A stretch of DNA of 64,000 bases from an uncultured Alphaproteobacteria bacterium (GTDB lineage: Bacteria > Pseudomonadota > Alphaproteobacteria > Micropepsales > Micropepsaceae), in assembly GCA_903897605.1 (NCBI GenBank), contig CAIUCH010000007.1:1-64000 (forward strand), given 5' to 3'. Of the stretch, positions 1 through 8,665 are shown piece after piece. The number at the start of each line of letters is the position of its first letter. The stretch's first letter is position 1. The translations under genes were made by a program, and so were the position numbers. The notes under the pieces were generated by a model. It did no database searches, had not been told where the DNA came from, and saw only the letters and a list, made by a program, of their open reading frames with translations.

Positions 1-162
1 ATCATCCAGTTCGCGCCGGGATTGCCCAAGACCCGTTCGGGCAAGATCATGCGCCGCATCCTGCGCAAGATCGCCGAAGGCGACACCAAAAGCCTCGGCG
101 ATATCTCAACCCTCGCCGATCCTTCCGTGGTCGATGACCTGATCAAGAACGCAAAGACCTGA
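1..162 (+). CDS. acs: Acetyl-CoA synthetase, C-terminal end (partial)
   Basis: Only the last 53 codons are present, because the gene enters from the left edge. The reading frame shows the C-terminal lid of AMP-forming acetyl-CoA synthetase: the motif [10 protein letters not shown], whose SGK lysine is the catalytic residue that protein acetylation inactivates in this family, followed by the typical LRKIAEGD and [11 protein letters not shown] tail. The enzyme activates acetate with ATP and CoA to acetyl-CoA in the cytoplasm. The stop codon overlaps the start of the next small gene (TGATG), which suggests co-transcription. The family call is firm; the rest of the gene is outside the window. Confidence 0.93.
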   Translation: MIQFAPGLPKTRSGKIMRRILRKIAEGDTKSLGDISTLADPSVVDDLIKNAKT

Positions 163-335
163 TGATTGTTTTTCTCTGGTTCCTGGCGTCCATGGGTGTC
201 GCCTATGCCGCAAAGCTGTCGCGGCGGTACCCGTTCCTGTGGTTCCTGCTTGCCGTGTTCCTGTCGCCGCTGGTGGGCAGCATCTTGCTCTGGGCGGCGA
301 ACCGCTGGAACTTCAGGCTCATCCGCCCGACATGA
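162..335 (+). CDS. Small membrane protein, unknown function
   Basis: A 57-residue frame starts at an ATG that overlaps the acs stop codon by one base. It is almost wholly hydrophobic, with two likely membrane helices (about residues 1-17 and 24-46) separated by a basic turn (KLSRRYP), and ends in a short basic tail. I do not recognise a family. Translational coupling to acs and the membrane-like composition support a real gene, but small hydrophobic frames can occur by chance. Its last bases overlap the 3' end of the convergent phhB gene. Confidence 0.55.
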   Translation: MIVFLWFLASMGVAYAAKLSRRYPFLWFLLAVFLSPLVGSILLWAANRWNFRLIRPT

Positions 336-621
336 GGGTGGCGTAACCGTCCATCGCCATCGCAAGGTCGATGTCCTTCTGCGTTACGCCATTGGCGTCA
401 TGGGTGGCGAGCGTCACCTCGACCCTGTTGTAGACGTTGAACCATTCGGGATGGTGATCCATCTTCGCCGCCAGCAGCGCCACGCGGGTCATGAATGCAA
501 AAGCGGCGTCGAAATCCACGAACTGGAATTTGCGGATGATCGCTTCGCGCCCGTCGGCGAGCCGCCAGTCGGGCAGCCGCTTCAATGCGGCTTTCAAGTC
601 ATCAATCGGCAATTTTTGCAT
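319..621 (-). CDS. phhB: Pterin-4a-carbinolamine dehydratase
   Basis: The 100-residue product has the size and signature of the PCD/DCoH family: the active-site block KMDHHPEW (residues 53-60, His56 and His57) and the second histidine in LATHD (His74). The enzyme dehydrates 4a-hydroxytetrahydrobiopterin during aromatic amino acid hydroxylation; in bacteria without phenylalanine hydroxylase it may serve other pterin or molybdopterin steps. The start at MQKLP was chosen over an upstream ATG because a GGAGG ribosome site lies about seven bases before it and the length fits the family. It overlaps the end of thpR by 20 bases and is the last gene of a leftward operon with murJ. Confidence 0.9.
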   Translation of the reverse strand: MQKLPIDDLKAALKRLPDWRLADGREAIIRKFQFVDFDAAFAFMTRVALLAAKMDHHPEWFNVYNRVEVTLATHDANGVTQKDIDLAMAMDGYATLMSGG

Positions 622-1156
622 CACGAGCCTCCAAGGGATATTCGCGTTCGACCGCATAAACACTGCCGTCACTGGTCAGGCGGCTGGAATAAAGACGGAA
701 CACATCGACAGGGAATTCGGCACTGGTATAGAGCGCATTATAGGCCAACCATTCGATCATCCTGGCGCCGTCCGGATTGCGCAGCCGCGCCAGGGTGACA
801 TGCGGGGTGAATCTATGCGCATCCTGCGGTTGCCCAACCCGGCGGATGGCATTGTCCACTTTACGCTGCAGATGCTCCAGCGCTTCGGATTTCCGCATGC
901 CTGCCCATAATGTGTGTGGCAGCTTGTTGCCGAACTGGCCCACGCCATGCGACTGCAAGGCGAAGGCTGGTGCCGCGATCCCCGCCAACGCGTCGTCCAG
1001 CATGGCGGTCTCGCGGCCACCCACCTCGCCGATGAAACGCAAAGTGAGATGCAACTGCTCGCGGCTTTGCCAGCGCGCCCCGGGCACGCCGCCCTGGATC
1101 AGCATGATGCTCTGCGCCACGGTCTGCGGGATCGGCAACGCAACGAACAGTCTCAT
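602..1156 (-). CDS. thpR: RNA 2',3'-cyclic phosphodiesterase (2'-5' RNA ligase family)
   Basis: The 184-residue protein starts [10 protein letters not shown], typical of the 2H phosphoesterase ThpR/LigT family, and carries both HxTx motifs: HLTL at residues 36-39 and HVTL at 119-122. These two His-Thr pairs form the active site, which opens 2',3'-cyclic phosphates on RNA ends and in vitro joins tRNA halves. The ATG overlaps the murJ stop codon (ATGA), so it is translated with murJ. A longer frame continues upstream inside murJ but has no family support. Its physiological role is not settled for any bacterium. Confidence 0.9.
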   Translation of the reverse strand: MRLFVALPIPQTVAQSIMLIQGGVPGARWQSREQLHLTLRFIGEVGGRETAMLDDALAGIAAPAFALQSHGVGQFGNKLPHTLWAGMRKSEALEHLQRKVDNAIRRVGQPQDAHRFTPHVTLARLRNPDGARMIEWLAYNALYTSAEFPVDVFRLYSSRLTSDGSVYAVEREYPLEARDAKIAD

Positions 1157-2679
1157 CTTGCGAATTTGCCCAGCGGCAGGCTCTTGCGGAACAGGAACAG
1201 CACGGCGCCATAACCGGCCGACGCACAAACTATGGCGACAATCAGCGCCGCCACGTCGGCATAGTGCCCACCTATCGCGCTTTCGCCCAGCCGCGCGCCC
1301 GCCCAGGCCCCCGCGCCGCATGCCAGCGCCGCCAGCAAGGCCGGCGTCAAGGACCTGAGGAAAATCTTCTCGATCGCCAGAAGCGCCCGGCTATGACCAT
1401 ACCAGGTCAACATGCCGACATTGATCCAGGCGCCCAATGCGGTTCCCAGCGCCACGCCCGGCACCCCCAGATGCAACCCCCAGACGAACACGACCTTCAG
1501 GGCGATGTTGCAGATCATCGCGGTCACGGTGGCGCGTACCGGCGTCATTGTGTCGTGACGCGCATAGAAAGTGGAGGCGATGATCCGCACCATCGCCATC
1601 GCCGGCAGGCCCACGCCATAGGCCGCCAGCACCTGCCCCGCCTCCGACGCTGCGGTGGAATCGAAAGCCCCGTGCGCGAACACCGCCCGCATGATGGTCC
1701 CAGGTATGAGAAGAAAGGTGAAAACAAAGGGCAATGTCAGCAACAGACTCACCGCCGCGGAACGGTTCTGCGCCGCATCCGATCCGGCTCGGTCGCCCAA
1801 GGTCAGCCGGGACGACATCTGCGGCAGCAGGACAGTGCCCAAAGCGATGCCCAGCACGCCCAGCGGCAGCTGATTGATACGGTCGGCATAGTAAAGGACC
1901 GTGCGGCTGCCGACCGGCAGATAGGTGACGATCACCGTGTCGATGAAAGGCGCGATCACCACACTGGCGGCGCCGACAGTCACCGCACCGAAGGCGATGA
2001 AAAACTCCCTGATCTCCGGCGTCCAGCGCGGCCAGGAGAGTTTCAGCCAAAGACCTTCGCGGCGGCCCGCCCAGAGAATGAAGATCAGTTGCGCCACACC
2101 ACCGCCGAGCACGCCCCAGGCCGCCGCATAGGCGCTGCTGGGAAACCAGCGCCAGGCGATCAGGGTCGCGATCATGGAGAGATTAAGCAGATTGGACCAG
2201 GCCGCCGCGGCCCAGAAGCGATCGATGGCATTCAGCATGGCCGAGAGCTGCACCGCCACCAAAGTCAGCATCAGATAAGGAAAGGTGACGCGCGCCAGGC
2301 TCACCATCAGCGCCAACTCGGCCGAATTGTCGGCATAGCCCGCCGCCAGCAGGCGGATGATCTGGGGCATGAAGATCATCGCCAATCCCAGCAAAACGAT
2401 CTGCGCCGCCATCTGCCAGGAGAAGACGTGATCGGCGAATTTCGCCGCGGCGGCCTTTTCGCCCTTGGCCTGCAATGCCGCGTAACGCGGCAGGAAGGCG
2501 GGATTGATGGTGCCTTCGCCGAAGATCGCCCGAAAATTGTTGGGAAACAGGAACGCGACGAAGAAGGCGTCCGACATCAGGCCCTTGCCCATCACCCAGG
2601 CCAGCAGCATGTCGCGCGCAAAGCCGGTGATGCGCGACAGGAGCGTGAAACCGCCAACCGAGAGGAGCCGCCGGAACAT
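1153..2679 (-). CDS. murJ: Lipid II flippase MurJ
   Basis: The 508-residue polytopic membrane protein matches the MurJ/MviN family in length and in its N-terminus, where SRITGFARDMLLA and FAFLFPNNFRAIFGEG-type sequence marks the first two helices with the conserved arginines and the acidic loop. About 14 membrane segments are apparent. MurJ moves lipid II across the cytoplasmic membrane for peptidoglycan synthesis and is usually essential. Its start codon overlaps the stop of the upstream tesA-like gene by one base (TGATG), and its stop overlaps the thpR start, so the four genes form one leftward operon. Confidence 0.95.
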   Translation of the reverse strand: MFRRLLSVGGFTLLSRITGFARDMLLAWVMGKGLMSDAFFVAFLFPNNFRAIFGEGTINPAFLPRYAALQAKGEKAAAAKFADHVFSWQMAAQIVLLGLAMIFMPQIIRLLAAGYADNSAELALMVSLARVTFPYLMLTLVAVQLSAMLNAIDRFWAAAAWSNLLNLSMIATLIAWRWFPSSAYAAAWGVLGGGVAQLIFILWAGRREGLWLKLSWPRWTPEIREFFIAFGAVTVGAASVVIAPFIDTVIVTYLPVGSRTVLYYADRINQLPLGVLGIALGTVLLPQMSSRLTLGDRAGSDAAQNRSAAVSLLLTLPFVFTFLLIPGTIMRAVFAHGAFDSTAASEAGQVLAAYGVGLPAMAMVRIIASTFYARHDTMTPVRATVTAMICNIALKVVFVWGLHLGVPGVALGTALGAWINVGMLTWYGHSRALLAIEKIFLRSLTPALLAALACGAGAWAGARLGESAIGGHYADVAALIVAIVCASAGYGAVLFLFRKSLPLGKFAR

Positions 2680-3341
2680 CAGGGCTTGTTCTTCACGCTG
2701 GCCGTCTGCGCGATCAGTTTCTTCACATCCGGCAGGATGCGCGCCACGATGATCTTCACCCCGGCCGGATTGGGATGCAGTCCGTCCGCCTGATTGAGCT
2801 TGGGATTGAGCGCCACGCCGTCCAGGATGAAGGGGTAGAAGATCACAGGATATTCCTTGGCCAGGCGCGGATAGATGGCGTCGAACTCAGCCACATAGTC
2901 CGGACCCAGATTGCGCTGGGCGTGCATGCCGGTGAAGAGGACGGGCACATGACTCTTTCGCAAGGCGGAAAGAATCGCGCGCAGATTTTTTTCCGTCACG
3001 GCAGGCGGCACGCCCCGCAGCATGTCATTGGAGCCCAGCTCCAAGATCGCGGCGTCGGGATGATCGGCGAGCGACCAGTCCAGCCGCGACAGTCCGCTTG
3101 AACTTGTGTCGCCCGACACCCCGGCATTGACGATATCGGCGTCGATCCCTTGCGCCTTCAGCGCCGCCTGCAACTGGGTGGTGAATTCGGTTCCCGGCGG
3201 CAACCCATAGCCCTGGGTCAGGCTGGTACCCATGGCGAGAATCTTGACCGGGCGTGCGCCGGCGGGACTGAAATTGCCCAATCCGCCAAGCAGCGAAAGC
3301 GCCAGCCCCATGCTAAGGAAGAACTTGAATCGGCCGGTCAT
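2679..3341 (-). CDS. Periplasmic SGNH-family arylesterase / lysophospholipase, TesA-like
   Basis: The 220-residue protein has an N-terminal signal peptide (residues 1-29, ending near AGA-R) and SGNH hydrolase blocks: block I around Ser40 in MGTSLTQGYG, block II NAGVSGDT, block III GSND (Asn105) and block V DGLHP (Asp186, His189). Block I is odd: the usual GDSL Asp is Thr39. The family hydrolyses thioesters, aryl esters or lysophospholipids in the periplasm. It is divergent from a YbbA/YbbP-like ABC pair, as tesA is in Escherichia coli, which supports the TesA-like call. I chose the ATG that gives a clean signal peptide; an in-frame ATG lies 36 bases upstream. Confidence 0.85.
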   Translation of the reverse strand: MTGRFKFFLSMGLALSLLGGLGNFSPAGARPVKILAMGTSLTQGYGLPPGTEFTTQLQAALKAQGIDADIVNAGVSGDTSSSGLSRLDWSLADHPDAAILELGSNDMLRGVPPAVTEKNLRAILSALRKSHVPVLFTGMHAQRNLGPDYVAEFDAIYPRLAKEYPVIFYPFILDGVALNPKLNQADGLHPNPAGVKIIVARILPDVKKLIAQTASVKNKP

Positions 3342-3377
3342 GATCGCCACGTCCCATCCTATCCTATCGAGCGCCAT

Positions 3378-4103
3378 ATGCAGCCCCCTCCGCCTGCCGA
3401 CAAATTGCCAGCCATTCTGCTCGACAATGTGGCGCTGACGCTGTCGAGCGCCGCGGGGCCGGTCAATATCCTGCGCGGGGTCACTCTGGCGGTGCCTTCC
3501 GGTCAGACGGTGGCGCTCACCGGTCCATCCGGCTCCGGCAAATCCTCGCTTCTGATGGTGGCGGCGGGACTGGAGCGTCCCAGTGGCGGGCGCATCCGGG
3601 TGGCCGGCACCGACATCACCAACATGGGCGAGGATGCGGCGGCGCGTTTCCGGCGCGGCCGAGTCGGGATCGTGTTTCAATCCTTTCATCTCATCCCCAC
3701 CATGACGGCGCTGGAGAATGTCGCCGTGCCGCTGGAACTGAACGGTGTCGCCGATGCCTGGGACCTCGCCGCCGCGGAACTGAAGGCAGTAGGGCTTGCC
3801 GACCGCGGCCATCACTATCCTGGCCAATTGTCCGGCGGCGAACAGCAGCGCGTGGCGCTGGCGCGGGCCATGGCGCCCAGGCCGCAAGTCTTGTTCGCCG
3901 ACGAGCCCACCGGAAATCTTGACAGCAGCAATGGCGAGGCGATCGCCGATCTGCTGTTCGGCTTGAACGCGGATCGCGGCGCGACCCTGTTCCTGGTCAC
4001 GCATGAGGAAAATCTTGCCCGCCGCTGTCAGCGTGTGGTGCGGCTGGAGAGCGGCCGCATCGTCGCCGATGAGCTATCCCGCGCATCAGCGGTTACGGCG
4101 TGA
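3378..4103 (+). CDS. ABC transporter ATP-binding protein, YbbA/LolD-like
   Basis: The 241-residue ATPase has Walker A GPSGSGKSS (about residues 49-57), a Q-loop in VFQSFHLIPTMTALENV, signature LSGGEQQR, Walker B VLFADEPTGNLD and a switch histidine in LVTHE. This is the MacB/LolD/FtsE branch that works with FtsX-type permeases. The stop overlaps the GTG start of the permease gene, so the two make one complex. Position next to a tesA-like gene points to YbbA rather than LolD; substrate is unknown. The start at 3378 leaves 36 bases to the divergent gene, so both promoters would overlap coding sequence or lie in that gap. Confidence 0.9.
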   Translation: MQPPPPADKLPAILLDNVALTLSSAAGPVNILRGVTLAVPSGQTVALTGPSGSGKSSLLMVAAGLERPSGGRIRVAGTDITNMGEDAAARFRRGRVGIVFQSFHLIPTMTALENVAVPLELNGVADAWDLAAAELKAVGLADRGHHYPGQLSGGEQQRVALARAMAPRPQVLFADEPTGNLDSSNGEAIADLLFGLNADRGATLFLVTHEENLARRCQRVVRLESGRIVADELSRASAVTA

Positions 4104-6634
4104 GCGGCTTTTCACTCGCCTGGAAATTGGCGCGGCGCGAGTTGCGCGGCGGCCTGAAGGGTTTTCGGATATTCTTTCTCTGCCTGCTGCTGGGCACCGC
4201 CGCCATCGCCGGCGTGGAATCGCTCAGCGACGCCTTTCTCACTGGCTTGCGCGATTCGGGTCAGACATTCCTGGGCGGCGATATCGCCGTCACCCTGGTA
4301 CACCGGCCCACCACAAAACAGGAAAGCGCTTTCCTTGCCCGGTATGGCCGGCAATCCAGCAACGTCTCGATGCAGTCGATGGCCTATGCCCTGCGGGACG
4401 GCAAGCAGGCCGAGCGTGAACTGGTCGAAATCAAGGCGGTGAATGACAGCTGGCCGCTATTCGGCACACCAAGTTTCACGCCGGCGCAGAGCCTGCCGGA
4501 TATCTTGCATTGCGAGGATGACGGCATCTGCGGCGCGGCGGCGGAGCAGACCTTGCTCGACCGGCTGCATATCAAGCGCGGCGATCTGCTCAAGCTCGGC
4601 GGCGCCACTTTCCGGATCATCGGCACCCTCAACAGCGAGCCCGACCGCATCTCGATGGGCTTTTCGCTGGGGCCCCATATCCTGATATCGACAAAGGCCT
4701 TGGCGGGCACCGGCCTGGAACAGCCGGGCAGTCTGATCGACTACACCTATCGCGTCGCCTTTGCGCATGGCGAGACCATCGAAGGCTTCAAGGCCGATGC
4801 CGCGCGCGCCTTTCCCGATGCGGGTTGGCAGATCCGCGACCGCAACGACGCCGCGCCAGGCATCAGGCGTTTTGTCGAGCAGGTGGCGATGTTCCTGACC
4901 CTGGTGGGATTGACCGCACTGGGTGTCGGCGGTGTCGGTGCCAGCGAAGCGGTGTCGGCTTTCCTGGATCGCAAGCGTTTCGACATCGCAATCCTGAAGT
5001 CGCTGGGCGCGGACGGACGGCTGGTGTTCATGATCTTCTTCCTGCAGGTGATGGCCATTGCGCTGGCAGCGCTTGTTCTGGGTGTCGCGATCGGCGCCAC
5101 CGCCCCATTCCTGCTGGCGCAATTTTTCGGTGACATTCTTCCGCTGCCGCCGGCCCTGGGGATTTATCCGGGGCCATTGCTGCTGGCGGCGGGCTTCGGA
5201 TTATTGTCGGCGATCGCCTTTTCCGTGCCGCCCTTGGGCCGTGCCCGCGAAATCCCCCCCGCCAGCCTGCTGCGCGAAACCGTGGCGCCGGACAAGACAC
5301 GCCTTCGGCCGGTCTATTGGTTGGCGGCCGGCGCCGCCGGCCTCGGGATTACGGGGTTGATGCTGGCACTGGCGCCCTCGCCGCTTTACGCGGGCGGATT
5401 TCTGGGCGGCGCGATTGTGCTTTTGGGTTTGCTGCGCGCGGTGGCCGGGGCCCTGACATGGACGTTGCGCAAACTGCCCCGGCCCCGCTCGCCCCTGGCG
5501 CGTCTGGCGGTGGGGGACCTCACCCGTCCTGGCGCGGCGACCCAAGGCGTGGTCACCGCGCTGGGCCTGGGGCTGACTTTGCTGGCGACCATCATCCTGC
5601 TCGATCGCACCATGGCCGCCGAAGTGAACGAAGCCCTGCCCAGCCGCGCGCCCAGTTTTTTCTTTGTCGATATCCAGCCCGACCAGGTTGGCGATTTTGA
5701 CCGCACCATTGCCGCCTTCAAGACGCGGCAGGACTATAAGCGCACGCCAATGATCCGTGGACGGATCACGTCCCTGAACGGCGTGCCATCCGCCCAGGCG
5801 AAAGTCGATCCGGATGTGAAATGGGCGCTGTCGGGCGATCGCGGCATCACCTACGCGATGACGCCGCCGCCCGGCACCATCATCACCAGCGGAGGCTGGT
5901 GGGACGCGAACTATACTGGCCCCACCTTGATTTCATTGGACCAGGAAGTGGCCAAGGGCACCGGTCTCAAGATCGGCGACGCCATGAGCCTCAATGTGCT
6001 GGGGCGGCAGATCGACGGCAGGATCGCCAATCTGCGCAAGGTGGACTTCCGCAGCGGCGGGCAGAATTTCATCCTGGTGCTGTCGCCCGGCCTGATCGAC
6101 AAGGCGCCGCATTCCTTCCTCGCCACCGTCCGCGTCGCGCCGGCGGAGGAAAACGCGATGTACATGGCGGTGACGGAGAAATTCCCCAATATCTCCGCCG
6201 TGCGGGTGAAGGACGCCATCGCCCAGGTCGACACATTGTTGCAGCAGCTGGCGCAAGGCATCCGCGCCGCCAGCCTTGTCACCATCCTGGCGGGGCTTCT
6301 GGTGCTGGCGGGGACCATCGCGGCAGGCGCGCGCACGAGGCTTTACGATGCCACGGTGCTGAAAGTGGTGGGCGCAACCCGGGCCCAGATCGGGATGGTC
6401 TATGTGCTGGAATATGGCCTTCTGGGAATCGCCACCGGCATCATCGCCCTGGGCGCGGGCACCCTGGCCGCCAGCGTGATCGCGCGACAGGTGCTGGACA
6501 CCAGCTTCGTCTTTGACGCCCAGGCGGCACTCTGGACGGTCGTGGGCGGCGGCGCGGCGACCCTCCTGTTCGGCCTTTTTGGCGCCATCGCGGCCCTGAA
6601 CGCGCGGCCCGCAGGCCGGCTGCGGAACGCCTGA
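4100..6634 (+). CDS. ABC transporter permease, YbbP-like (FtsX family)
   Basis: The 844-residue protein starts with GTG overlapping the ATPase stop. It has an N-terminal membrane helix (about 20-40) followed by a large periplasmic domain, three helices near 255-375 with an FtsX domain, a central pair of helices near 410-460 and 490-515, a second periplasmic domain, and a final FtsX domain with three helices (about 715-835). Duplicated FtsX domains with ten membrane segments are the hallmark of the YbbP/LolC-E-type mechanotransmission permeases. Inference: it exports or extracts a lipophilic substrate, perhaps connected with the neighbouring SGNH hydrolase. The substrate cannot be read from sequence. 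Confidence 0.88.
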   Translation: MSGFSLAWKLARRELRGGLKGFRIFFLCLLLGTAAIAGVESLSDAFLTGLRDSGQTFLGGDIAVTLVHRPTTKQESAFLARYGRQSSNVSMQSMAYALRDGKQAERELVEIKAVNDSWPLFGTPSFTPAQSLPDILHCEDDGICGAAAEQTLLDRLHIKRGDLLKLGGATFRIIGTLNSEPDRISMGFSLGPHILISTKALAGTGLEQPGSLIDYTYRVAFAHGETIEGFKADAARAFPDAGWQIRDRNDAAPGIRRFVEQVAMFLTLVGLTALGVGGVGASEAVSAFLDRKRFDIAILKSLGADGRLVFMIFFLQVMAIALAALVLGVAIGATAPFLLAQFFGDILPLPPALGIYPGPLLLAAGFGLLSAIAFSVPPLGRAREIPPASLLRETVAPDKTRLRPVYWLAAGAAGLGITGLMLALAPSPLYAGGFLGGAIVLLGLLRAVAGALTWTLRKLPRPRSPLARLAVGDLTRPGAATQGVVTALGLGLTLLATIILLDRTMAAEVNEALPSRAPSFFFVDIQPDQVGDFDRTIAAFKTRQDYKRTPMIRGRITSLNGVPSAQAKVDPDVKWALSGDRGITYAMTPPPGTIITSGGWWDANYTGPTLISLDQEVAKGTGLKIGDAMSLNVLGRQIDGRIANLRKVDFRSGGQNFILVLSPGLIDKAPHSFLATVRVAPAEENAMYMAVTEKFPNISAVRVKDAIAQVDTLLQQLAQGIRAASLVTILAGLLVLAGTIAAGARTRLYDATVLKVVGATRAQIGMVYVLEYGLLGIATGIIALGAGTLAASVIARQVLDTSFVFDAQAALWTVVGGGAATLLFGLFGAIAALNARPAGRLRNA

Positions 6635-6697
6635 CAAATCCACATTAACGCTTGGAAATCTGGCGTTTAGCACCATTCCGATTTTTTGGCTTGCCGC

Positions 6698-6726
6698 TTG
6701 ATACCCCTGTCGCAAATCACGATATA
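6698..6726 (+). promoter_or_regulatory. Putative sigma-70 promoter before the Bax inhibitor-like gene
   Basis: TTGATA at 6698-6703 and GATATA at 6721-6726 are separated by 17 bases, 25 bases before the ATG at 6751. The 116-base gap after the permease gene fits an independent promoter. This is a pattern match only. Confidence 0.4.
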
Positions 6727-6750
6727 GTGGGAGTTCAAAGGGAGTTCCTC

Positions 6751-7497
6751 ATGGCGGACTATGACAATCGGCTTGTGCGCGGCGCGGCCAGCGGCGTTGC
6801 TTCGGTGGATGCCGGCCTGCGTGCCCATATGCTGCGCGTCTACAATTACATGGTCGGCGCGCTGGCGCTGACCGGCGCGGTGGCCTGGCTCACGGCCAAT
6901 TCGCCGCTGATGGCGGTCCTGTATCGTCAGGTGGCAACGTCCGGCGGTGTTGCGCTGCAGCCCACCATCCCGGGATATATCGTCCTGTTTGCACCTCTGG
7001 CGCTGATTTTCTTCCTGTCCTTCCGAATCGCCAGCATGAGCTATAGCGCGGCGCAGACAACCTTCTGGGTCTATGCCGCCCTGGTGGGCGCCTCGCTGGC
7101 TTCGATTTTCGCGGCCTATACCGCCGCCAGCATTGCCAGCACCTTCTTCGTGACGGCGGCGACCTTCGGCGTCATGAGCCTGTGGGGCTACACCACGGGC
7201 CGGGATCTGACCGGCTTTGGCAGCTTCCTGATGATGGGCGTGTTCGGCATCATCATCGCGATGGTCGTGAACATGTTCTTCCATTCCGCGGCGGTGAATT
7301 TCTTGGTCAGCATTCTGGGCGTTCTGATTTTTACGGGCCTGACCGCCTATGACACCCAGAAGATCAAGAATTACTATTATGCCGGCGACAATGGCGAGAT
7401 GGCGGGAAAGAAGGCGATCATGGGCGCGCTGTCGCTCTATCTCGACTTCCTGAACATCTTCCTGTTCCTGCTCCGCTTCATGGGGAACAGGCGGTAG
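6751..7497 (+). CDS. Bax inhibitor-1 (TMBIM/YccA) family membrane protein
   Basis: The 248-residue protein has a short hydrophilic N-terminus and seven predicted membrane helices, ending in the family block GLTAYDTQKIKNYY (near residues 198-211), where the aspartate belongs to the pH-sensing di-aspartyl latch seen in BsYetJ-type proteins. Members conduct Ca2+ or modulate membrane proteases such as FtsH. The ATG at 6751 is chosen because AAAGGGAG lies before it and the protein then begins as other alphaproteobacterial members do; the frame is open further upstream without support. The gene stands alone, with a promoter-like site in front and hairpins behind. Confidence 0.92.
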   Translation: MADYDNRLVRGAASGVASVDAGLRAHMLRVYNYMVGALALTGAVAWLTANSPLMAVLYRQVATSGGVALQPTIPGYIVLFAPLALIFFLSFRIASMSYSAAQTTFWVYAALVGASLASIFAAYTAASIASTFFVTAATFGVMSLWGYTTGRDLTGFGSFLMMGVFGIIIAMVVNMFFHSAAVNFLVSILGVLIFTGLTAYDTQKIKNYYYAGDNGEMAGKKAIMGALSLYLDFLNIFLFLLRFMGNRR

Positions 7498-7510
7498 TTT
7501 TCAGAGACAT

Positions 7511-7543
7511 CTCCCCCTGCCAGCGCTTCGCGCGCAGGGGGAG
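7511..7543 (+). terminator. Hairpin after the Bax inhibitor-like gene
   Basis: A perfect 10-base inverted repeat, CTCCCCCTGC and GCAGGGGGAG, encloses 13 bases just after the stop codon at 7497. No T-run follows, so termination here would be weak or the hairpin protects the 3' end. Confidence 0.45.
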
Positions 7544-7568
7544 AAATTCCCGACCAAGTTCCAAGACG

Positions 7569-7598
7569 AAAAAGCCCGGCGCGCTGCCGGGCTTTTTT
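7569..7598. terminator. Bidirectional intrinsic terminator
   Basis: GCCCGGC and GCCGGGC enclose five bases; the hairpin is preceded by AAAAA and followed by TTTTTT, so it can stop transcription from both sides. It separates the rightward Bax inhibitor-like gene from the leftward DUF2794 gene, whose stop codon lies directly beside it at 7601. Confidence 0.85.
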
Positions 7599-7600
7599 CT

Positions 7601-7999
7601 TTATTCGGCAAGGGCTTTGAACAGTTTCTTGTCGAAGACCTTGAGCACCTGGGCGAGGTCATGGCCGCGCGTCATCACCAGGCCACCGGCGGCGATGACG
7701 CAATACTGACCCTGTTTGGCACGCAGCTTGGGACGTTTCTCCACCTGGTACAGCGGCATCTCGCTGGCGCGGCGGAAAATGGAGAACACCGCCCTCTCTT
7801 CCAGAAAATCCAACGCATAATCGCGCCATTCGCCAGCCGCGACCATCCGGCCATACACGGTAAGGATGCGGTTAAGTTCGCCCCGATCAAAGCGGGTCAC
7901 AGGGACGACAGCGCCGTTTTCCGGGAATTTCCGCGCCGCCTCCCTGACGAAGGACGCGGCGCGGTGAAACGCTATGGGTTCTTCCGCCATTATGGCCAT
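7601..7999 (-). CDS. DUF2794 family protein
   Basis: About 132 residues. The centre, FDRGELNRILTVYGRMVAAGEWRDYALDFLE, followed by AVFSIFRRASE and a KRPKLRAKQGQY segment, is the conserved core of the alphaproteobacterial DUF2794 family. The function is unknown. There is no signal peptide or membrane segment, so it should be cytoplasmic. The start is uncertain: ATGs lie at 8026, 7999 and 7990, and none has a strong ribosome site. I prefer 7999, giving MAIMAEEP. It ends at a shared bidirectional terminator. Confidence 0.82.
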   Translation of the reverse strand: MAIMAEEPIAFHRAASFVREAARKFPENGAVVPVTRFDRGELNRILTVYGRMVAAGEWRDYALDFLEERAVFSIFRRASEMPLYQVEKRPKLRAKQGQYCVIAAGGLVMTRGHDLAQVLKVFDKKLFKALAE

Positions 8000-8202
8000 G
8001 ATGGGCCGGGAACTTCGGCGCCGCAAGTCTTTCGCATTTGTAATCGCTGCCCTGAAATGGTCACGATTGAACCATGCGCTGGCCGCTTTCGGGACCCAGC
8101 ATCCCTATGTCGGTTGGCCGTGCTTTTTGAGTCGGCCCGGAACTTCAAGCCCCCCAGCCCTTTCCGGGTTCGGCCTGATCGCGCCAACCGACGCTTCCTC
8201 CC

Positions 8203-8577
8203 TCAGCGCTGCGAACGAATGAACGCTTTGAACAGCGCGTCAAGCTGGCCGAACAGCCCGCCCACCGCGCCTGTAAAGGTCAGGACCATCACGCCATAGG
8301 GAATGTAGAGATCCGGCCGGTCGCCGAAGAGATTCGCGGCAGCCACTGCTACAAAGCCGCACAGAGCCCCTGCCGCGGCGCCGCCAAAGGCTCCCGCACC
8401 AAAGCCCCGCGCCAGGTCGCGGGCATAGAGCAGCCCCGCCACGCCCGCGATCAGCATGCAGCCGAACATCAGGAAAGGCTTGAGCAAGGGGCGATAATGC
8501 GCCGCCACCACCAGCAGCAGTTCGAACATCACGCCCACGGCGATGGCGCGGCGCAGGATCTTGAGATTGACCACCAA
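8203..8577 (-). CDS. Small integral membrane protein, unknown
   Basis: The 124-residue product has four likely membrane helices (about 9-27, 33-50, 58-80 and 92-110) and a Gly/Ala-rich third segment of the kind found in helix-packing regions (FGAGAFGGAAAGALCG). I do not recognise a family. It is divergent from the ATP-binding gene at 8666. The 176 bases between it and the DUF2794 gene (8027-8202) hold no gene that I can support. Confidence 0.65.
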   Translation of the reverse strand: MVVNLKILRRAIAVGVMFELLLVVAAHYRPLLKPFLMFGCMLIAGVAGLLYARDLARGFGAGAFGGAAAGALCGFVAVAAANLFGDRPDLYIPYGVMVLTFTGAVGGLFGQLDALFKAFIRSQR

Positions 8578-8665
8578 TACTCCCCTGGCGGACCGTGACG
8601 AGAGGCCCGCTTGCGGCTCGGTTTCGATTTCTCTAAACGGAGAAAAACCGGGTTCCCCGCCGACT

